Below, in pieces: positions 7,946-16,257 of a stretch of DNA of 64,000 nt. How positions within the stretch are numbered: position 1 is the first letter of the stretch; every line of letters starts with the position of its first letter. Origin of the DNA: Anaerolineaceae bacterium. Its GTDB lineage: Bacteria; Chloroflexota; Anaerolineae; Anaerolineales; Anaerolineaceae. A program made the position numbers and the translations under genes. Under the pieces are notes generated by a model. It ran no database searches, was not told where the DNA came from, and worked only from the letters and a program-made list of their open reading frames with translations. Where the stretch lies: positions 744,001-808,000 of the forward strand of contig JARKPB010000008.1 of assembly GCA_029975475.1 (NCBI GenBank), given 5' to 3'.

Positions 7946-10900
7946 ATGGCGAATATTTCTTTACGCGCGTATAACCGTGAAATTGAAAACCTGATTGAAA
8001 AGGGAGCCATTGAGGAAGCGATCAGCCACGCCAAGCACATCCTGCAGTATTACCCGAAATACATTGAGACATATCGCCTGCTGGGGAAGGCGTTTCTCGA
8101 GAGCCACCGCTATACTGAAGCGTCCGATATTTTGGAAAGGGTGTTATCTGTTATCCCGGATGATTTTATTGCTCAAATCGGTATGAGCATCATTCGCGAG
8201 GATGAAGGCAACCTCGATGCCGCAATCTGGCACATGGAAAGGGCTTTTGAGGTTCAGCCAGCCAATATCGCTGTGCAAGATGAACTGCGCCGCCTTTACG
8301 GCCGCCGCGATGGGACTGAACCGCCGAAGGTACGGCTGACTTCTGGCGGTTTGATCCGAATGTATGTGCGCGGCGAATTATTCGGGCAAGCGATCTCAGA
8401 AATACTCTCTGTGTTAAAAGATGATCCCAAACGCCATGACCTTGAAGTAATCCTTGCCAGAATGTACGCCCAGACTGACCAGAAAGAAAAAGCTGTCCAA
8501 ACCGCTTATAATCTGGTCGCGAAATTACCATACTGCTATGAAGCCAATCGGCTGCTCGCCGCTCTACTACCAGAAATGGATAAAAGCGATGAAGCACAGG
8601 AATTTGTTCGCCGGCTTCAAGCTATTGATCCTTATGAAGCTTTCGTTAATTCCGGGTCGCCAACCGCAGCGGATGTCCCCGACGCGGCTATCCTGATCGA
8701 AAAAGCCGAATCCCCGGGAACAAACGCGGAAGCACCTGCTCCTGATTGGATGCATTCGATTGGAATTTCCTGGGAAGACAGTAAGCTCGAAACGCCAGAG
8801 TGGCTCCAACAAAATCAAATCGAAACAGGCGAAAACAGCGGACAGTCTTCTGCACCGCTCCCAACCAATGAATTGGAACAAGATGCCGATTTAGAGATTT
8901 CAGACCTTCCATCAGCCCAGACCGCAGATGATCAGACAGGGTCGATTTCAGACCTTGCTTCAACCCTGGATGCGGGAGACACCTCCACCGAACTGCCGGA
9001 CTGGCTTTCAGCAGCGGGCTGGGAACCCGCCACCGGGCCCGAGCAGCCGCCAGCGCCAAGTTTCGAGAGTGATACAGACAGCGAAGAGGCGCTCGCCCCG
9101 GCGGACATTCCGGACTGGTTAAAATCCATCGCCCCCCAGGAAGAAGCCAGCACAGAAGCCTCAGCTGAAGAACTTGAAAAGCTACAGTCAATTTTTGACA
9201 GCTCAAAACCCTTCGAGGAAGCAGGCCAGGATTTAGACCAGGGATCAGAACCTGGCGAGGTGCTGCCAGATTGGATGAGCGCGGTGGAATCTGCCAATAT
9301 CGCTGACGTGGGCCGTGTCGGGGTTACCGATTTTCTTAACAGTTTGAATCAGTCAGATGAAGAGATCGCCCCGTCGGCAGGTTCGCCAGAAAGTGTGGCA
9401 GGCGAAGTTGAAGGCGAACCGGAAGGCCTCTCATCCCGTCATATCGATCTACCTGTTGCAGCGGAGATGGAAACAGCCGCAGGCGAAGCCGCTGAACCAG
9501 TTTCGCCTAGCCAGGAACAACCAGCGGCAGGAAGCAGCGATTTGACTTCAGGTGAAGATCTCCCGGACTGGCTGCTAGATGTGGTTAGCGGTTCTGAAGA
9601 CGCCGGACAAAATGTTTTACCAATTGATAGTATGCAGGGCATGGATAATCTAACTGCGGGCATGAATTTAGAGCCTCTGGAAGAACGCTCAGACAGGATA
9701 GAGCCGTTCCCGGCCGCACAAACCGCACCAGATGCGTGGCAGCAAGGCACGGAAAACGCGCCAGACAGCCCTGATTCGTCTTTACCAGAATGGTTGAATG
9801 AAATCCAAGAAACCGAAACACCTTCTGAACCAGTTGACAAACCGGCAGTAGAATTTTCCCCAGCTTTGGGTTCGGTTGATTTTACAGCAGGTGGACAAGA
9901 AGACTTGCCAGCCTGGCTCGCTGAAGAAACCCCACCAACCCAGAATCTTTCATTCAGCGCAACTCCTCAAGACCACGCAGAAAGCGAATTGATTTCCGAA
10001 CCCTTCGACAAGACAGAGAGCAGCGATCTTCCGGATTGGTTGAGTGAAGAAATTCAATCATCTGCGCCATCAACTCAAGAAAGCCCAATGCCTGCTCAGG
10101 CAGATATTCCAGACTGGCTGCGCGAAGCTGAAAATTCGATTGATGAAATGCCGCTTGCCGATACATCTGTTTTATCAGATGAATCCTCAACCGCTAACAA
10201 TAACCTTAATAATATGGATATTGAATCCGCGCTGGCGTGGATGGAGGGACTGGCCGAAAAGCACGGCGCAGACAACGAAACACTTTTTGTTCCAAAAGAA
10301 GACCGCCTGGAACAGCCGCCCGAATGGCTGACGCAGGGTGAAACTGCTGAAACGCCGGCGGGCAGCGCCGAAGGAGTTCCGGCGCAGGATGATGAACCCC
10401 AGGCAGGCAGCCAGGCAGCTCAAGCAGTTGGAGATGGTTCGCTGCCGCCACTCCCTGATTGGCTGGAACACTTACACAGCGAATCGAAAAACGGATCTTT
10501 TGCTCCGCAGGCTGCCCAATATGAGCCAACCTTTGATGCGGTTCCTGCTACCTCTGAAGATGATCTGATCGCCCCGGAATTTTCTGCAGAAGATCTGGCT
10601 GGTCCGCTGCCTGATGGCGCTGCGACAGGTGAAATCCCTGCCAGTTATGGTCCACCCACTGAAGAGGCTGTGCCAACTGGCGCACCAGCCATTCCCGGCG
10701 ACCTGGTTGATTCAACCGGCAAGACCAGTGAATTTCAGGAAGGAATTAACAAAACTGCTGACGAAGCCCTTAATCCAATTTTAGCTGCGCGTGAATGTCT
10801 CCTGAACAATGACGTTGCGGGCGCGATCTCCAATTATCAAAAACAAATCCAAAATGGAGTTGGGCTGGCGGAAGTCATCGAGGAATTGCATCAAGCCCTG

Positions 10901-11017
10901 GTTCGTTTTCCCGTAAATCTATCCCTGCTTCAAACCCTCGGGGATGCATACCTGCGTAACGACCAGTTGAAAGAAGCGCTCGAGGTATATTCAAAGGCGG
11001 AAGCCTTATTAAAATAA
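7946..11017 (+). CDS. Large TPR protein with repeated Pro-Asp-Trp-Leu motifs in an acidic linker
   Basis: The 1023-residue protein has three parts. Residues 1 to about 230 are TPR-like helical pairs (for example IEEAISHAKHILQYYPKY). Residues about 260-860 are acidic, rich in Pro, Ser and Glu, probably disordered, and punctuated by about a dozen short [DE]-x-P-[DE]-W-[LM] motifs such as ELPDWLSAAGW, DIPDWLKSI and DLPDWLSEE, plus one SALAWMEGLAEKHGAD block. The last 85 residues return to TPR-like helices (LKEALEVYSKAEALL). No signal peptide or membrane segment is seen, so it should be cytosolic. GGAGGG precedes the ATG at 7946, which is preferred over a GTG five codons earlier. The function is unknown; the layout suggests a scaffold with multivalent peptide motifs. 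Confidence 0.85.
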   Translation: MANISLRAYNREIENLIEKGAIEEAISHAKHILQYYPKYIETYRLLGKAFLESHRYTEASDILERVLSVIPDDFIAQIGMSIIREDEGNLDAAIWHMERAFEVQPANIAVQDELRRLYGRRDGTEPPKVRLTSGGLIRMYVRGELFGQAISEILSVLKDDPKRHDLEVILARMYAQTDQKEKAVQTAYNLVAKLPYCYEANRLLAALLPEMDKSDEAQEFVRRLQAIDPYEAFVNSGSPTAADVPDAAILIEKAESPGTNAEAPAPDWMHSIGISWEDSKLETPEWLQQNQIETGENSGQSSAPLPTNELEQDADLEISDLPSAQTADDQTGSISDLASTLDAGDTSTELPDWLSAAGWEPATGPEQPPAPSFESDTDSEEALAPADIPDWLKSIAPQEEASTEASAEELEKLQSIFDSSKPFEEAGQDLDQGSEPGEVLPDWMSAVESANIADVGRVGVTDFLNSLNQSDEEIAPSAGSPESVAGEVEGEPEGLSSRHIDLPVAAEMETAAGEAAEPVSPSQEQPAAGSSDLTSGEDLPDWLLDVVSGSEDAGQNVLPIDSMQGMDNLTAGMNLEPLEERSDRIEPFPAAQTAPDAWQQGTENAPDSPDSSLPEWLNEIQETETPSEPVDKPAVEFSPALGSVDFTAGGQEDLPAWLAEETPPTQNLSFSATPQDHAESELISEPFDKTESSDLPDWLSEEIQSSAPSTQESPMPAQADIPDWLREAENSIDEMPLADTSVLSDESSTANNNLNNMDIESALAWMEGLAEKHGADNETLFVPKEDRLEQPPEWLTQGETAETPAGSAEGVPAQDDEPQAGSQAAQAVGDGSLPPLPDWLEHLHSESKNGSFAPQAAQYEPTFDAVPATSEDDLIAPEFSAEDLAGPLPDGAATGEIPASYGPPTEEAVPTGAPAIPGDLVDSTGKTSEFQEGINKTADEALNPILAARECLLNNDVAGAISNYQKQIQNGVGLAEVIEELHQALVRFPVNLSLLQTLGDAYLRNDQLKEALEVYSKAEALLK
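8741..10472 (+). repeat. Coding repeat: about twelve PDWL/PDWM/PEWL motifs
   Basis: Protein-level degenerate repeat inside the TPR gene. Cores read in order: PDWM, PEWL, PDWL, PDWL, PDWM, PDWL, PEWL, PAWL, PDWL, PDWL, PEWL, PDWL, spaced by 30-80 variable acidic residues. The DNA itself is not a tandem repeat; only the tryptophan motif is kept. Confidence 0.85.
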
Positions 11018-11041
11018 TTTTTTACAGCCGCAGGAAAACCA

Positions 11042-11497
11042 ATGGAAAAAACTTTTGTCATCGCAAAACCCGATGCAGTTCAACGCGGACTGATCGGAGA
11101 AATTATCAGCCGCCTTGAGCGTAGGGGGTTAAAACTGGTCGCAGCAAAAATGATGCAGGTATCACCTGAGCTAGCCAGCCAGCATTACGCCGTCCATGCT
11201 GGCAAACCATTTTACAACGGTCTAATTAAATACATAACCTCAGCACCAGTTATGATCATGGTATGGGAAGGCCCCAATGCAGTGGAGGCGGTGCGCCAGA
11301 CCATGGGAGCCACTAAACCAACCGAAGCCGCACCAGGCACGATTCGCCACGACTACGCAGTTGAAATCAGCCGCAACCTGACCCACGCTTCAGATTCAAG
11401 CGAAACCGCCGAAAAAGAAATTATGCTGTGGTTTTCAAAGGAAGAAATCTGTACCTGGGACAGGACAATCGAGGACTGGATCACTGGGAAAAATTGA
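11042..11497 (+). CDS. ndk: Nucleoside diphosphate kinase
   Basis: Moves the gamma-phosphate from ATP to other nucleoside diphosphates through a phosphohistidine. The 151-residue length is typical. Family motifs are clear: [20 protein letters not shown] at the N-terminus, the Kpn-loop region, and the active-site histidine in NLTHASDS, where most family members read HGSDS. The start is 24 bases after the TPR gene, with AGGA upstream, so the two may share a transcript. Confidence 0.95.
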   Translation: MEKTFVIAKPDAVQRGLIGEIISRLERRGLKLVAAKMMQVSPELASQHYAVHAGKPFYNGLIKYITSAPVMIMVWEGPNAVEAVRQTMGATKPTEAAPGTIRHDYAVEISRNLTHASDSSETAEKEIMLWFSKEEICTWDRTIEDWITGKN

Positions 11498-11518
11498 TAA
11501 ATATTCTCTGGCGAAGTC

Positions 11519-11547
11519 TTGACGTCTGCACACAGGCATGATAAACT
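11519..11547 (+). promoter_or_regulatory. Probable promoter of tRNA-Asp
   Basis: TTGACG at 11519-11524, a 17-base spacer and TAAACT at 11542-11547. The mature tRNA starts 12 bases after the -10, which fits a short 5' trailer. Confidence 0.55.
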
Positions 11548-11558
11548 TTTGCCTGTCT

Positions 11559-11634
11559 GGGGGCGTGGTGTAGCGGTTAACATGCGGCCCTGTCAAGGCC
11601 GAGATCGCGGGTTCGAACCCCGTCGCTCCCGCCA
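11559..11634 (+). tRNA. tRNA-Asp (GTC anticodon)
   Basis: A 76-base cloverleaf with acceptor stem GGGGGCG/CGCTCCC (one G-U pair), D arm GTGTAGCGGTTAACAT, anticodon arm CGGCC-CTGTCAA-GGCCG, T arm with TTCGAAC, discriminator G and an encoded CCA. The anticodon GTC and G73 both fit aspartate. Confidence 0.97.
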
Positions 11635-11638
11635 GACA

Positions 11639-11665
11639 AAATCTGCCCTCGCGGCAGATTTTTTT
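11639..11665 (+). terminator. Terminator of the tRNA-Asp gene
   Basis: A 9-bp stem (AAATCTGCC / GGCAGATTT), a CTCGC loop and a run of T directly after the tRNA. Confidence 0.9.
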
Positions 11666-11738
11666 ATTTTGGCTGTTTGACTAGACAATTCGCCAAAGAA
11701 AAGGTAGTATGGGGGATAATCACCAGGAGGACAAAATC

Positions 11739-13232
11739 ATGCATTTTTCTTCTCCGCAACCAGAAATCGGGCTGACTTTCGATGATGTGCTGATTATCCC
11801 AGGATACAGCGAAGTTCTGCCATCTGAGACAAACTTAACCACCCGCCTGACCCAGAACATCACGCTCAATATCCCGATCCTCTCTGCGGCGATGGACACA
11901 GTCACTGAAGCCCGCCTTGCGATTGCTCTGGCCAGAGAAGGCGGTATGGGAGTGATTCACCGCAATCTGTCGCCTGAAAACCAGGCCAGAGAAGTTGAGA
12001 TTGTAAAAAAATCCGAATCCGGGATGATCTCGGATCCAATCACGCTATCACCGCATCAAACAATCCGCGAAGCGGAAAGCATTATGGCGCGTTTTCACAT
12101 CAGCGGGATTCCCGTAGTGGATCCAATTACCCGCCGGCTGGTCGGCATCATCACCAACCGCGACTTAAGATTTATAGAAGAAAATGAGTATGACGCCCAG
12201 GTAGCAGTCTTTATGACCTCAAAAGATCTGGTCACTGCTCCGGTCGGCACTAGCCTGAAAGAAGCCCGGGAGATCTTCAAGCATAAGAAAATTGAGAAAC
12301 TACCGCTGGTTGATTCGGAAGGCCGACTGGCAGGCCTGATAACTGTTAAAGATTTGCAGAAAATTAAGGATCACCCCAATGCGGCCAAAGACAGCCGGGG
12401 CAGGTTGCTGGTAGCCGGTGCAGTCGGGGTCGGCCCGGATGTTGAAACCCGCATCGAATTAATGGTAGCGCAGGGCGTGGATGCGGTTGCGATTGACACC
12501 GCGCATGGACACAGCGCCGGCGTGGTTAAAACCATTCGGAAAATAAAATCAGCCTGGCCAGAACTGCCAGTTTTCGCGGGTAACGTCGTTACTGCCGAAG
12601 GGGTAAAAGCGTTGGCAAAAGCCGGGGCGGATGTCATTAAAGTCGGCGTCGGAGCAGGATCGATTTGTACGACCCGCATCATTTCTGGTGCCGGTATGCC
12701 CCAACTTTCAGCGGTACTCGAGTGCGCCAGCGCGGCCAAAGAATCTGGCGTCGCGATTGTCGCGGACGGGGGAATAAAGTTTAGCGGCGATGTGGTTAAA
12801 GCGCTGGCAGCCGGCGCGCAGGCTGTCATGCTGGGATCGCTTCTGGCCGGGCTTGCAGAGGCGCCGGGAGAATTGATCCTTTATGAAGGCCGCCAATTTA
12901 AGCAGTACCGCGGAATGGGCAGCATCGGTGCGATGCAAGGATACGGGAAGGACCGCTACGCTACAGCCCAGGGCGAAACAAGCAGCAAGCTTGTTCCAGA
13001 AGGGGTAGAGGGAATGGTTCCCTATAAGGGTGAATTAAGCGCGTATATTCAGCAGCTGGTCGGGGGAGTAAAATCAGGGCTTGGATATGCCGGCGCAAAA
13101 GACTTACCTGATTTACAAAAAAAGGCCCGTTTTGTTCGGATAACAAATTCCGGTTTAACTGAAAGCCACCCTCATTCGATTATCATCACCCGCGAGGCAC
13201 CAAATTATCAACGCGGCGACAACAGATCCTGA
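11739..13232 (+). CDS. guaB: Inosine-5'-monophosphate dehydrogenase
   Basis: Converts IMP to XMP with NAD+, the committed step of guanine nucleotide synthesis. The 497 residues form a TIM barrel interrupted by two CBS domains at roughly residues 95-205 ([31 protein letters not shown]). The catalytic loop is [15 protein letters not shown] with Cys310. The flap and C-terminal motifs ([21 protein letters not shown]) are present. The start is the ATG at 11739, nine bases after AGGAGG, not the earlier ATG at 11709. hpt follows after 11 bases, giving a purine salvage/synthesis pair. Confidence 0.97.
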   Translation: MHFSSPQPEIGLTFDDVLIIPGYSEVLPSETNLTTRLTQNITLNIPILSAAMDTVTEARLAIALAREGGMGVIHRNLSPENQAREVEIVKKSESGMISDPITLSPHQTIREAESIMARFHISGIPVVDPITRRLVGIITNRDLRFIEENEYDAQVAVFMTSKDLVTAPVGTSLKEAREIFKHKKIEKLPLVDSEGRLAGLITVKDLQKIKDHPNAAKDSRGRLLVAGAVGVGPDVETRIELMVAQGVDAVAIDTAHGHSAGVVKTIRKIKSAWPELPVFAGNVVTAEGVKALAKAGADVIKVGVGAGSICTTRIISGAGMPQLSAVLECASAAKESGVAIVADGGIKFSGDVVKALAAGAQAVMLGSLLAGLAEAPGELILYEGRQFKQYRGMGSIGAMQGYGKDRYATAQGETSSKLVPEGVEGMVPYKGELSAYIQQLVGGVKSGLGYAGAKDLPDLQKKARFVRITNSGLTESHPHSIIITREAPNYQRGDNRS

Positions 13233-13243
13233 CAGGAAATGCG

Positions 13244-13810
13244 ATGAACCCCACCTACCCGTACCCCTTTATTGACCGCATCCTTATCACTCCCGAAGAA
13301 ATCGAAACCAGAGTGCGGTTTCTGGGCAAAAAAATCACCGAAGACTACCGGGATTCCGAACAACTGCTTCTGCTGGGTTTGCTGCGGGGCAGCGTCGTAT
13401 TCATCACGGATCTGATGCGCCATATTAACCGCCCGATAACAATGGATTTTATGTCAGTCTCTTCATACGCCGGAGCGCAAACCAGCGGTTTTGTGCGGAT
13501 TGATTCTGACCATAAAACAAATATCTATGGATGGGATGTCATCTTGATTGACGATATTGTCGATTCTGGGTTAACTTTACACACGGTCCGAAAGTTACTG
13601 CTCGATAGAAAACCGCGCACGCTTCGAACCTGCGCACTGTTAGATAAAACAGAAAAACATCAAATTGATATACCTCTGGATTACTTTGGATTCCAAATAC
13701 CAGATGAATTCGTGGTCGGTTACGGTCTTGACATCGATGAAAAAGGCCGCAACCTTCCCTATATCGCTTCCGTCAGTCTGGAGAAGTACCGCTCAGTAAT
13801 AAAGAATTAG
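13244..13810 (+). CDS. hpt: Hypoxanthine phosphoribosyltransferase
   Basis: Salvages hypoxanthine and guanine with PRPP to IMP and GMP. The 188 residues include the PRPP-binding loop VILIDDIVDSGLTL at about residues 99-112, the LLRGSVVFITDL block near residue 46 and the C-terminal EFVVGYGLDIDEKGRNLPYI motif. CAGGAAATGCG precedes the ATG. It is very probably co-transcribed with guaB, so one transcript covers de novo GMP synthesis and salvage to IMP. Confidence 0.95.
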   Translation: MNPTYPYPFIDRILITPEEIETRVRFLGKKITEDYRDSEQLLLLGLLRGSVVFITDLMRHINRPITMDFMSVSSYAGAQTSGFVRIDSDHKTNIYGWDVILIDDIVDSGLTLHTVRKLLLDRKPRTLRTCALLDKTEKHQIDIPLDYFGFQIPDEFVVGYGLDIDEKGRNLPYIASVSLEKYRSVIKN

Positions 13811-13819
13811 AATCAGCCC

Positions 13820-13848
13820 TTCGCAAAGTTCAATACCTTTGATATACT
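13820..13848 (+). promoter_or_regulatory. Promoter of the rpsF-ssb-rpsR operon
   Basis: TTCGCA at 13820-13825, a 17-base spacer and TATACT at 13843-13848. Transcription would begin at about 13855, right at the 5' edge of the structured leader. Confidence 0.7.
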
Positions 13849-13853
13849 TGCGC

Positions 13854-13921
13854 CTGTAAAGTCAGCAAATATTCATGCTGCCTTTCCGCCTCTGAACTGA
13901 CTTACAGCAGCGAACAGAGGC
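13854..13921 (+). promoter_or_regulatory. Structured rpsF leader with pseudoknot topology
   Basis: Helix 1 pairs 13854-13865 (CTGTAAAGTCAG) with 13897-13907 (CTGACTTACAG), 11 bp with one bulged A. Helix 2 pairs 13888-13894 (GCCTCTG), inside the loop of helix 1, with 13915-13921 (CAGAGGC) downstream, so the two cross as an H-type pseudoknot. A competing hairpin CAGCA/TGCTG (13863-13867 with 13876-13880) would break part of helix 1. A CCG triplet sits at 13886-13888. Many bacterial rpsF leaders bind the S6:S18 complex for autoregulation; this is a plausible instance, but I have not matched it to that family's model. Confidence 0.55.
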
Positions 13922-13948
13922 AAACCCGTGGAAAGGAGGATTCCATTT

Positions 13949-14233
13949 ATGCGTACATATGAAGTGATTCTGATCGTCTCCCCGGAGCTCGATGAAACCG
14001 CTGTGGCTGGTATCGTCGAAAAAACCAAAGGGTGGATCACCGAATCGGGCGGCGCTGTTGAAAAAGTGGACCTGTGGGGCAAACGCAAACTTGCCTATAT
14101 GATCCGAAAACAGCGCGACGGCCAGTATGTTTACCTGCTTGCGAAGATGAGCCCGGCGTTTACTGCCGAGCTTGATCGGAACCTGCGGTATACCGAGCCC
14201 GTCCTGCGCGCGATGATCACTGTTGCAGCCTGA
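13949..14233 (+). CDS. rpsF: 30S ribosomal protein S6
   Basis: Small-subunit protein that binds S18 and 16S rRNA in the central domain. The 94-residue product begins MRTYEVILIVSPELDE and carries WGKRKLAYMIRKQRDGQYV, both typical of S6. The ATG at 13949 follows GGAGG by nine bases and fits the family N-terminus better than an upstream GTG. It heads the conserved order rpsF-ssb-rpsR. Confidence 0.97.
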   Translation: MRTYEVILIVSPELDETAVAGIVEKTKGWITESGGAVEKVDLWGKRKLAYMIRKQRDGQYVYLLAKMSPAFTAELDRNLRYTEPVLRAMITVAA

Positions 14234-14286
14234 TAGAACCTTATAACTGCAAACTTTAATCAGCGGGAATCAGTCAGGAGGTTGAA

Positions 14287-14691
14287 ATGAGCCGAGGTTT
14301 AAACAAAGTCATGATTATTGGCCATCTTGGCCGAGATCCTGAAATGCGTTACACCCCCTCTGGCCGGCCAGTGACAACATTTACCGTCGCTACGACGCGA
14401 TCCTGGAACACCGCGGACGGTGAAAAACACACCGAAACCGAGTGGTTCAATGTCGTGGCCTGGGGAAATTTGGCTGAAATCTGCAAGCAATACCTCACGA
14501 AAGGTCAGCAGGTTTACATTGAAGGCCGTTTACAAACCCGCCGCTGGGAAGATTCGGACAACAACAAACACACAACTGTTGAAATTGTCGCCAGCGAGAT
14601 GATGATGTTGAATGACCGCAGAGAGGGCGGCAGTCAACCCGGCAATGATCTGACTGAGACAGATGACCAATCCGAAGAGTATCCATTCTAG
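14287..14691 (+). CDS. ssb: Single-stranded DNA-binding protein
   Basis: Coats single-stranded DNA in replication and repair and recruits partners. The 134 residues show the OB fold ([26 protein letters not shown]), the [17 protein letters not shown] and [13 protein letters not shown] motifs, and an acidic tail ending EEYPF, the partner-binding tip. AGGAGG lies just upstream of the ATG. It sits between rpsF and rpsR as in many bacteria. Confidence 0.97.
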   Translation: MSRGLNKVMIIGHLGRDPEMRYTPSGRPVTTFTVATTRSWNTADGEKHTETEWFNVVAWGNLAEICKQYLTKGQQVYIEGRLQTRRWEDSDNNKHTTVEIVASEMMMLNDRREGGSQPGNDLTETDDQSEEYPF

Positions 14692-14702
14692 GAGAAATTA
14701 GA

Positions 14703-14990
14703 ATGTCTGACGAAATAATTAATGAGAGCGAACAGCATTTTGGCGGGCCTCGCCGTTTTACAGCCCGCCCAAAAATTTGCCAGTTTTGCGCCGATAAGAA
14801 CGCTGTTATCGATTACAAAGCCGTGGATCTGCTGCGACGCTTTGTAACGGAAGAGGGAAAAATTCGACCTCGCCGCCAGACTGGCACCTGCGCAAAACAT
14901 CAGCGTGAAATTGCCCGCGCGATAAAGCGCGCCCGCCATGTGGCCCTGCTGCCGTTTGTGGGCGACACCGGCCCGGACAACGGGAGATAA
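14703..14990 (+). CDS. rpsR: 30S ribosomal protein S18, zinc-motif form
   Basis: Partner of S6 in the small subunit. The 95-residue protein contains [39 protein letters not shown] and [20 protein letters not shown], all standard for S18. The Cys-x2-Cys and Cys-x2-His pairs suggest a zinc-binding version. The start is 11 bases after ssb, with GGAG upstream. The N-terminal 15 residues ([15 protein letters not shown]) are an ordinary variable extension. Confidence 0.96.
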   Translation: MSDEIINESEQHFGGPRRFTARPKICQFCADKNAVIDYKAVDLLRRFVTEEGKIRPRRQTGTCAKHQREIARAIKRARHVALLPFVGDTGPDNGR

Positions 14991-14997
14991 ATTATTA

Positions 14998-15028
14998 ACC
15001 CCGGGGGTGGCCTGTCCTTCCCCGGGGT
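14998..15028 (+). other. GC-rich hairpin after rpsR
   Basis: Inverted repeat ACCCCGGGG / CCCCGGGGT with a 13-base loop, starting 8 bases after the rpsR stop. No T-run follows, so it is more likely an RNA 3' end stabiliser or weak attenuator than a simple terminator. Confidence 0.55.
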
Positions 15029-15054
15029 AATCTGTTAATCACCCAGGGGTTCGC

Positions 15055-16203
15055 ATGCCAAAAAATCCAACCACCACAAAAATTGTCACAAAAAAGCATC
15101 TAGCCCGCGTTGAACGCGAACGGATCCAGCGGCGGCGCCTGATCATCGGGATGATTGTGATCGCCGTTGCGGTTGTGGGGATCATTGTTTACGGCATTCT
15201 TGATCAGACGGTTCTCTACAAAACAAAAGCGATTTCAACCGTCAATGGCGAAAAAATCACTGTTGAAGATTTCCAAAACTATTACCGCTTCCAGGATTAT
15301 TTTGCAAAACTTGTCGGTACCACCGACCCGCAAACCATTGCGCAAAGAACTTTGAATGAACTGCAGTTGAACCTTCTCTACAGTCAAAAAGCGAAGGAAC
15401 TGGGAATTGTAATCAGCGATGCGGATCTTCAACAGTTCTATCAGGAATTTTTCGGTTATTTCCCCGATGGAACTCCAACTCCCGAACCCACTGCGATCGC
15501 CCTTCCGACCAGTACGTTATCTCCGACCCAAAAAGCCATGCTCGCCGGTCAGCCTCCGCTCAGCCCCACAGCCACTGCCGCTGCGACCGCTTCGCCCACA
15601 CCAGAAGCATCGCCCACCGAATACACCAGAGCGCTGTATGAAGCCAACCTTGAAGGCTACTATAAAGCCTATGCGCAGTATGGGGTAAGTCGGGAGACCC
15701 TGGATAAATACTTCCTGGCCACCCTGATCCGCCGCGAGGTTGGGAAAAAATTGACCGAATCGCTCCCCCAACAGGACGAAATGGTCTGGGCACGCCAGAT
15801 TTTAGTCTCCGACAAGCTGCAGGCTGAAGATATTGCCGCTCAGGCCAAAAAAGGCGCGGACTGGTATGCTCTGGTGCAAAAATATTCCAAAGACACCGCC
15901 ACAAAAGAAAAAGGCGGCGATTTGGGCTGGATTCGCCGCGGCCAGACTTTCAGCGATATTGAAAAAGTGATTTTTAATCTGGAAATTGGCGCCACGACTG
16001 ACCCTATCCGCACCGCTCTTGGATACCATATCTTACAGGTCCTGGGGAAAGAAGTTCGCCAGCTGACGCCAGCTCAGTTTAGCCAGCTGAGGGAAAGCAC
16101 CATCGCGAAATGGGAAGCGGAAGCGCGCGCAAATGCAAAAATTATTAACCCCGATAACTTAAAAGACTATATCCCCACCGCGCTGCCCTCTGCTGCACAG
16201 TAA
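15055..16203 (+). CDS. Membrane-anchored PpiC-type peptidyl-prolyl isomerase (PrsA/SurA-like)
   Basis: A likely extracytoplasmic folding helper. The 382 residues have a basic N-terminus, one membrane segment (RLIIGMIVIAVAVVGIIVYG) at about 25-48, a SurA/PrsA-like chaperone region, a Pro/Thr-rich linker (TPTPEPTAIALPTSTLSPT) around 140-185, and a parvulin domain at about 240-335 (VWARQILVS, GGDLGWIRRGQ, LGYHILQVLGKE). No lipobox cysteine is seen, so it is held by its transmembrane helix. AGGGG precedes the ATG. It is followed by a strong shared terminator. Confidence 0.9.
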   Translation: MPKNPTTTKIVTKKHLARVERERIQRRRLIIGMIVIAVAVVGIIVYGILDQTVLYKTKAISTVNGEKITVEDFQNYYRFQDYFAKLVGTTDPQTIAQRTLNELQLNLLYSQKAKELGIVISDADLQQFYQEFFGYFPDGTPTPEPTAIALPTSTLSPTQKAMLAGQPPLSPTATAAATASPTPEASPTEYTRALYEANLEGYYKAYAQYGVSRETLDKYFLATLIRREVGKKLTESLPQQDEMVWARQILVSDKLQAEDIAAQAKKGADWYALVQKYSKDTATKEKGGDLGWIRRGQTFSDIEKVIFNLEIGATTDPIRTALGYHILQVLGKEVRQLTPAQFSQLRESTIAKWEAEARANAKIINPDNLKDYIPTALPSAAQ

Positions 16204-16214
16204 ACCCGAGAGAA

Positions 16215-16257
16215 ATCCATCAAAAAAGCGGCTTTGAAAGCCGCTTTTTTGATGGAT
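16215..16257. terminator. Bidirectional terminator between the prolyl isomerase gene and smc
   Basis: Near-perfect palindrome of 43 bases: ATCCATCAAAAAAGCGGCTT, a tiny loop, then its complement. The A-run and T-run flanking GCGGCTTT make it work in both directions for the convergent pair. Confidence 0.92.

Noticed and set aside
11666-11718. Promoter for guaB from TTGACT and TAGTAT
   Set aside because: The spacer would be 22 bases, too long for a normal sigma-70 promoter.
14998-15028. GC-rich hairpin after rpsR as a standard terminator
   Set aside because: The stem is strong but there is no T-run, so I list it only as a hairpin.
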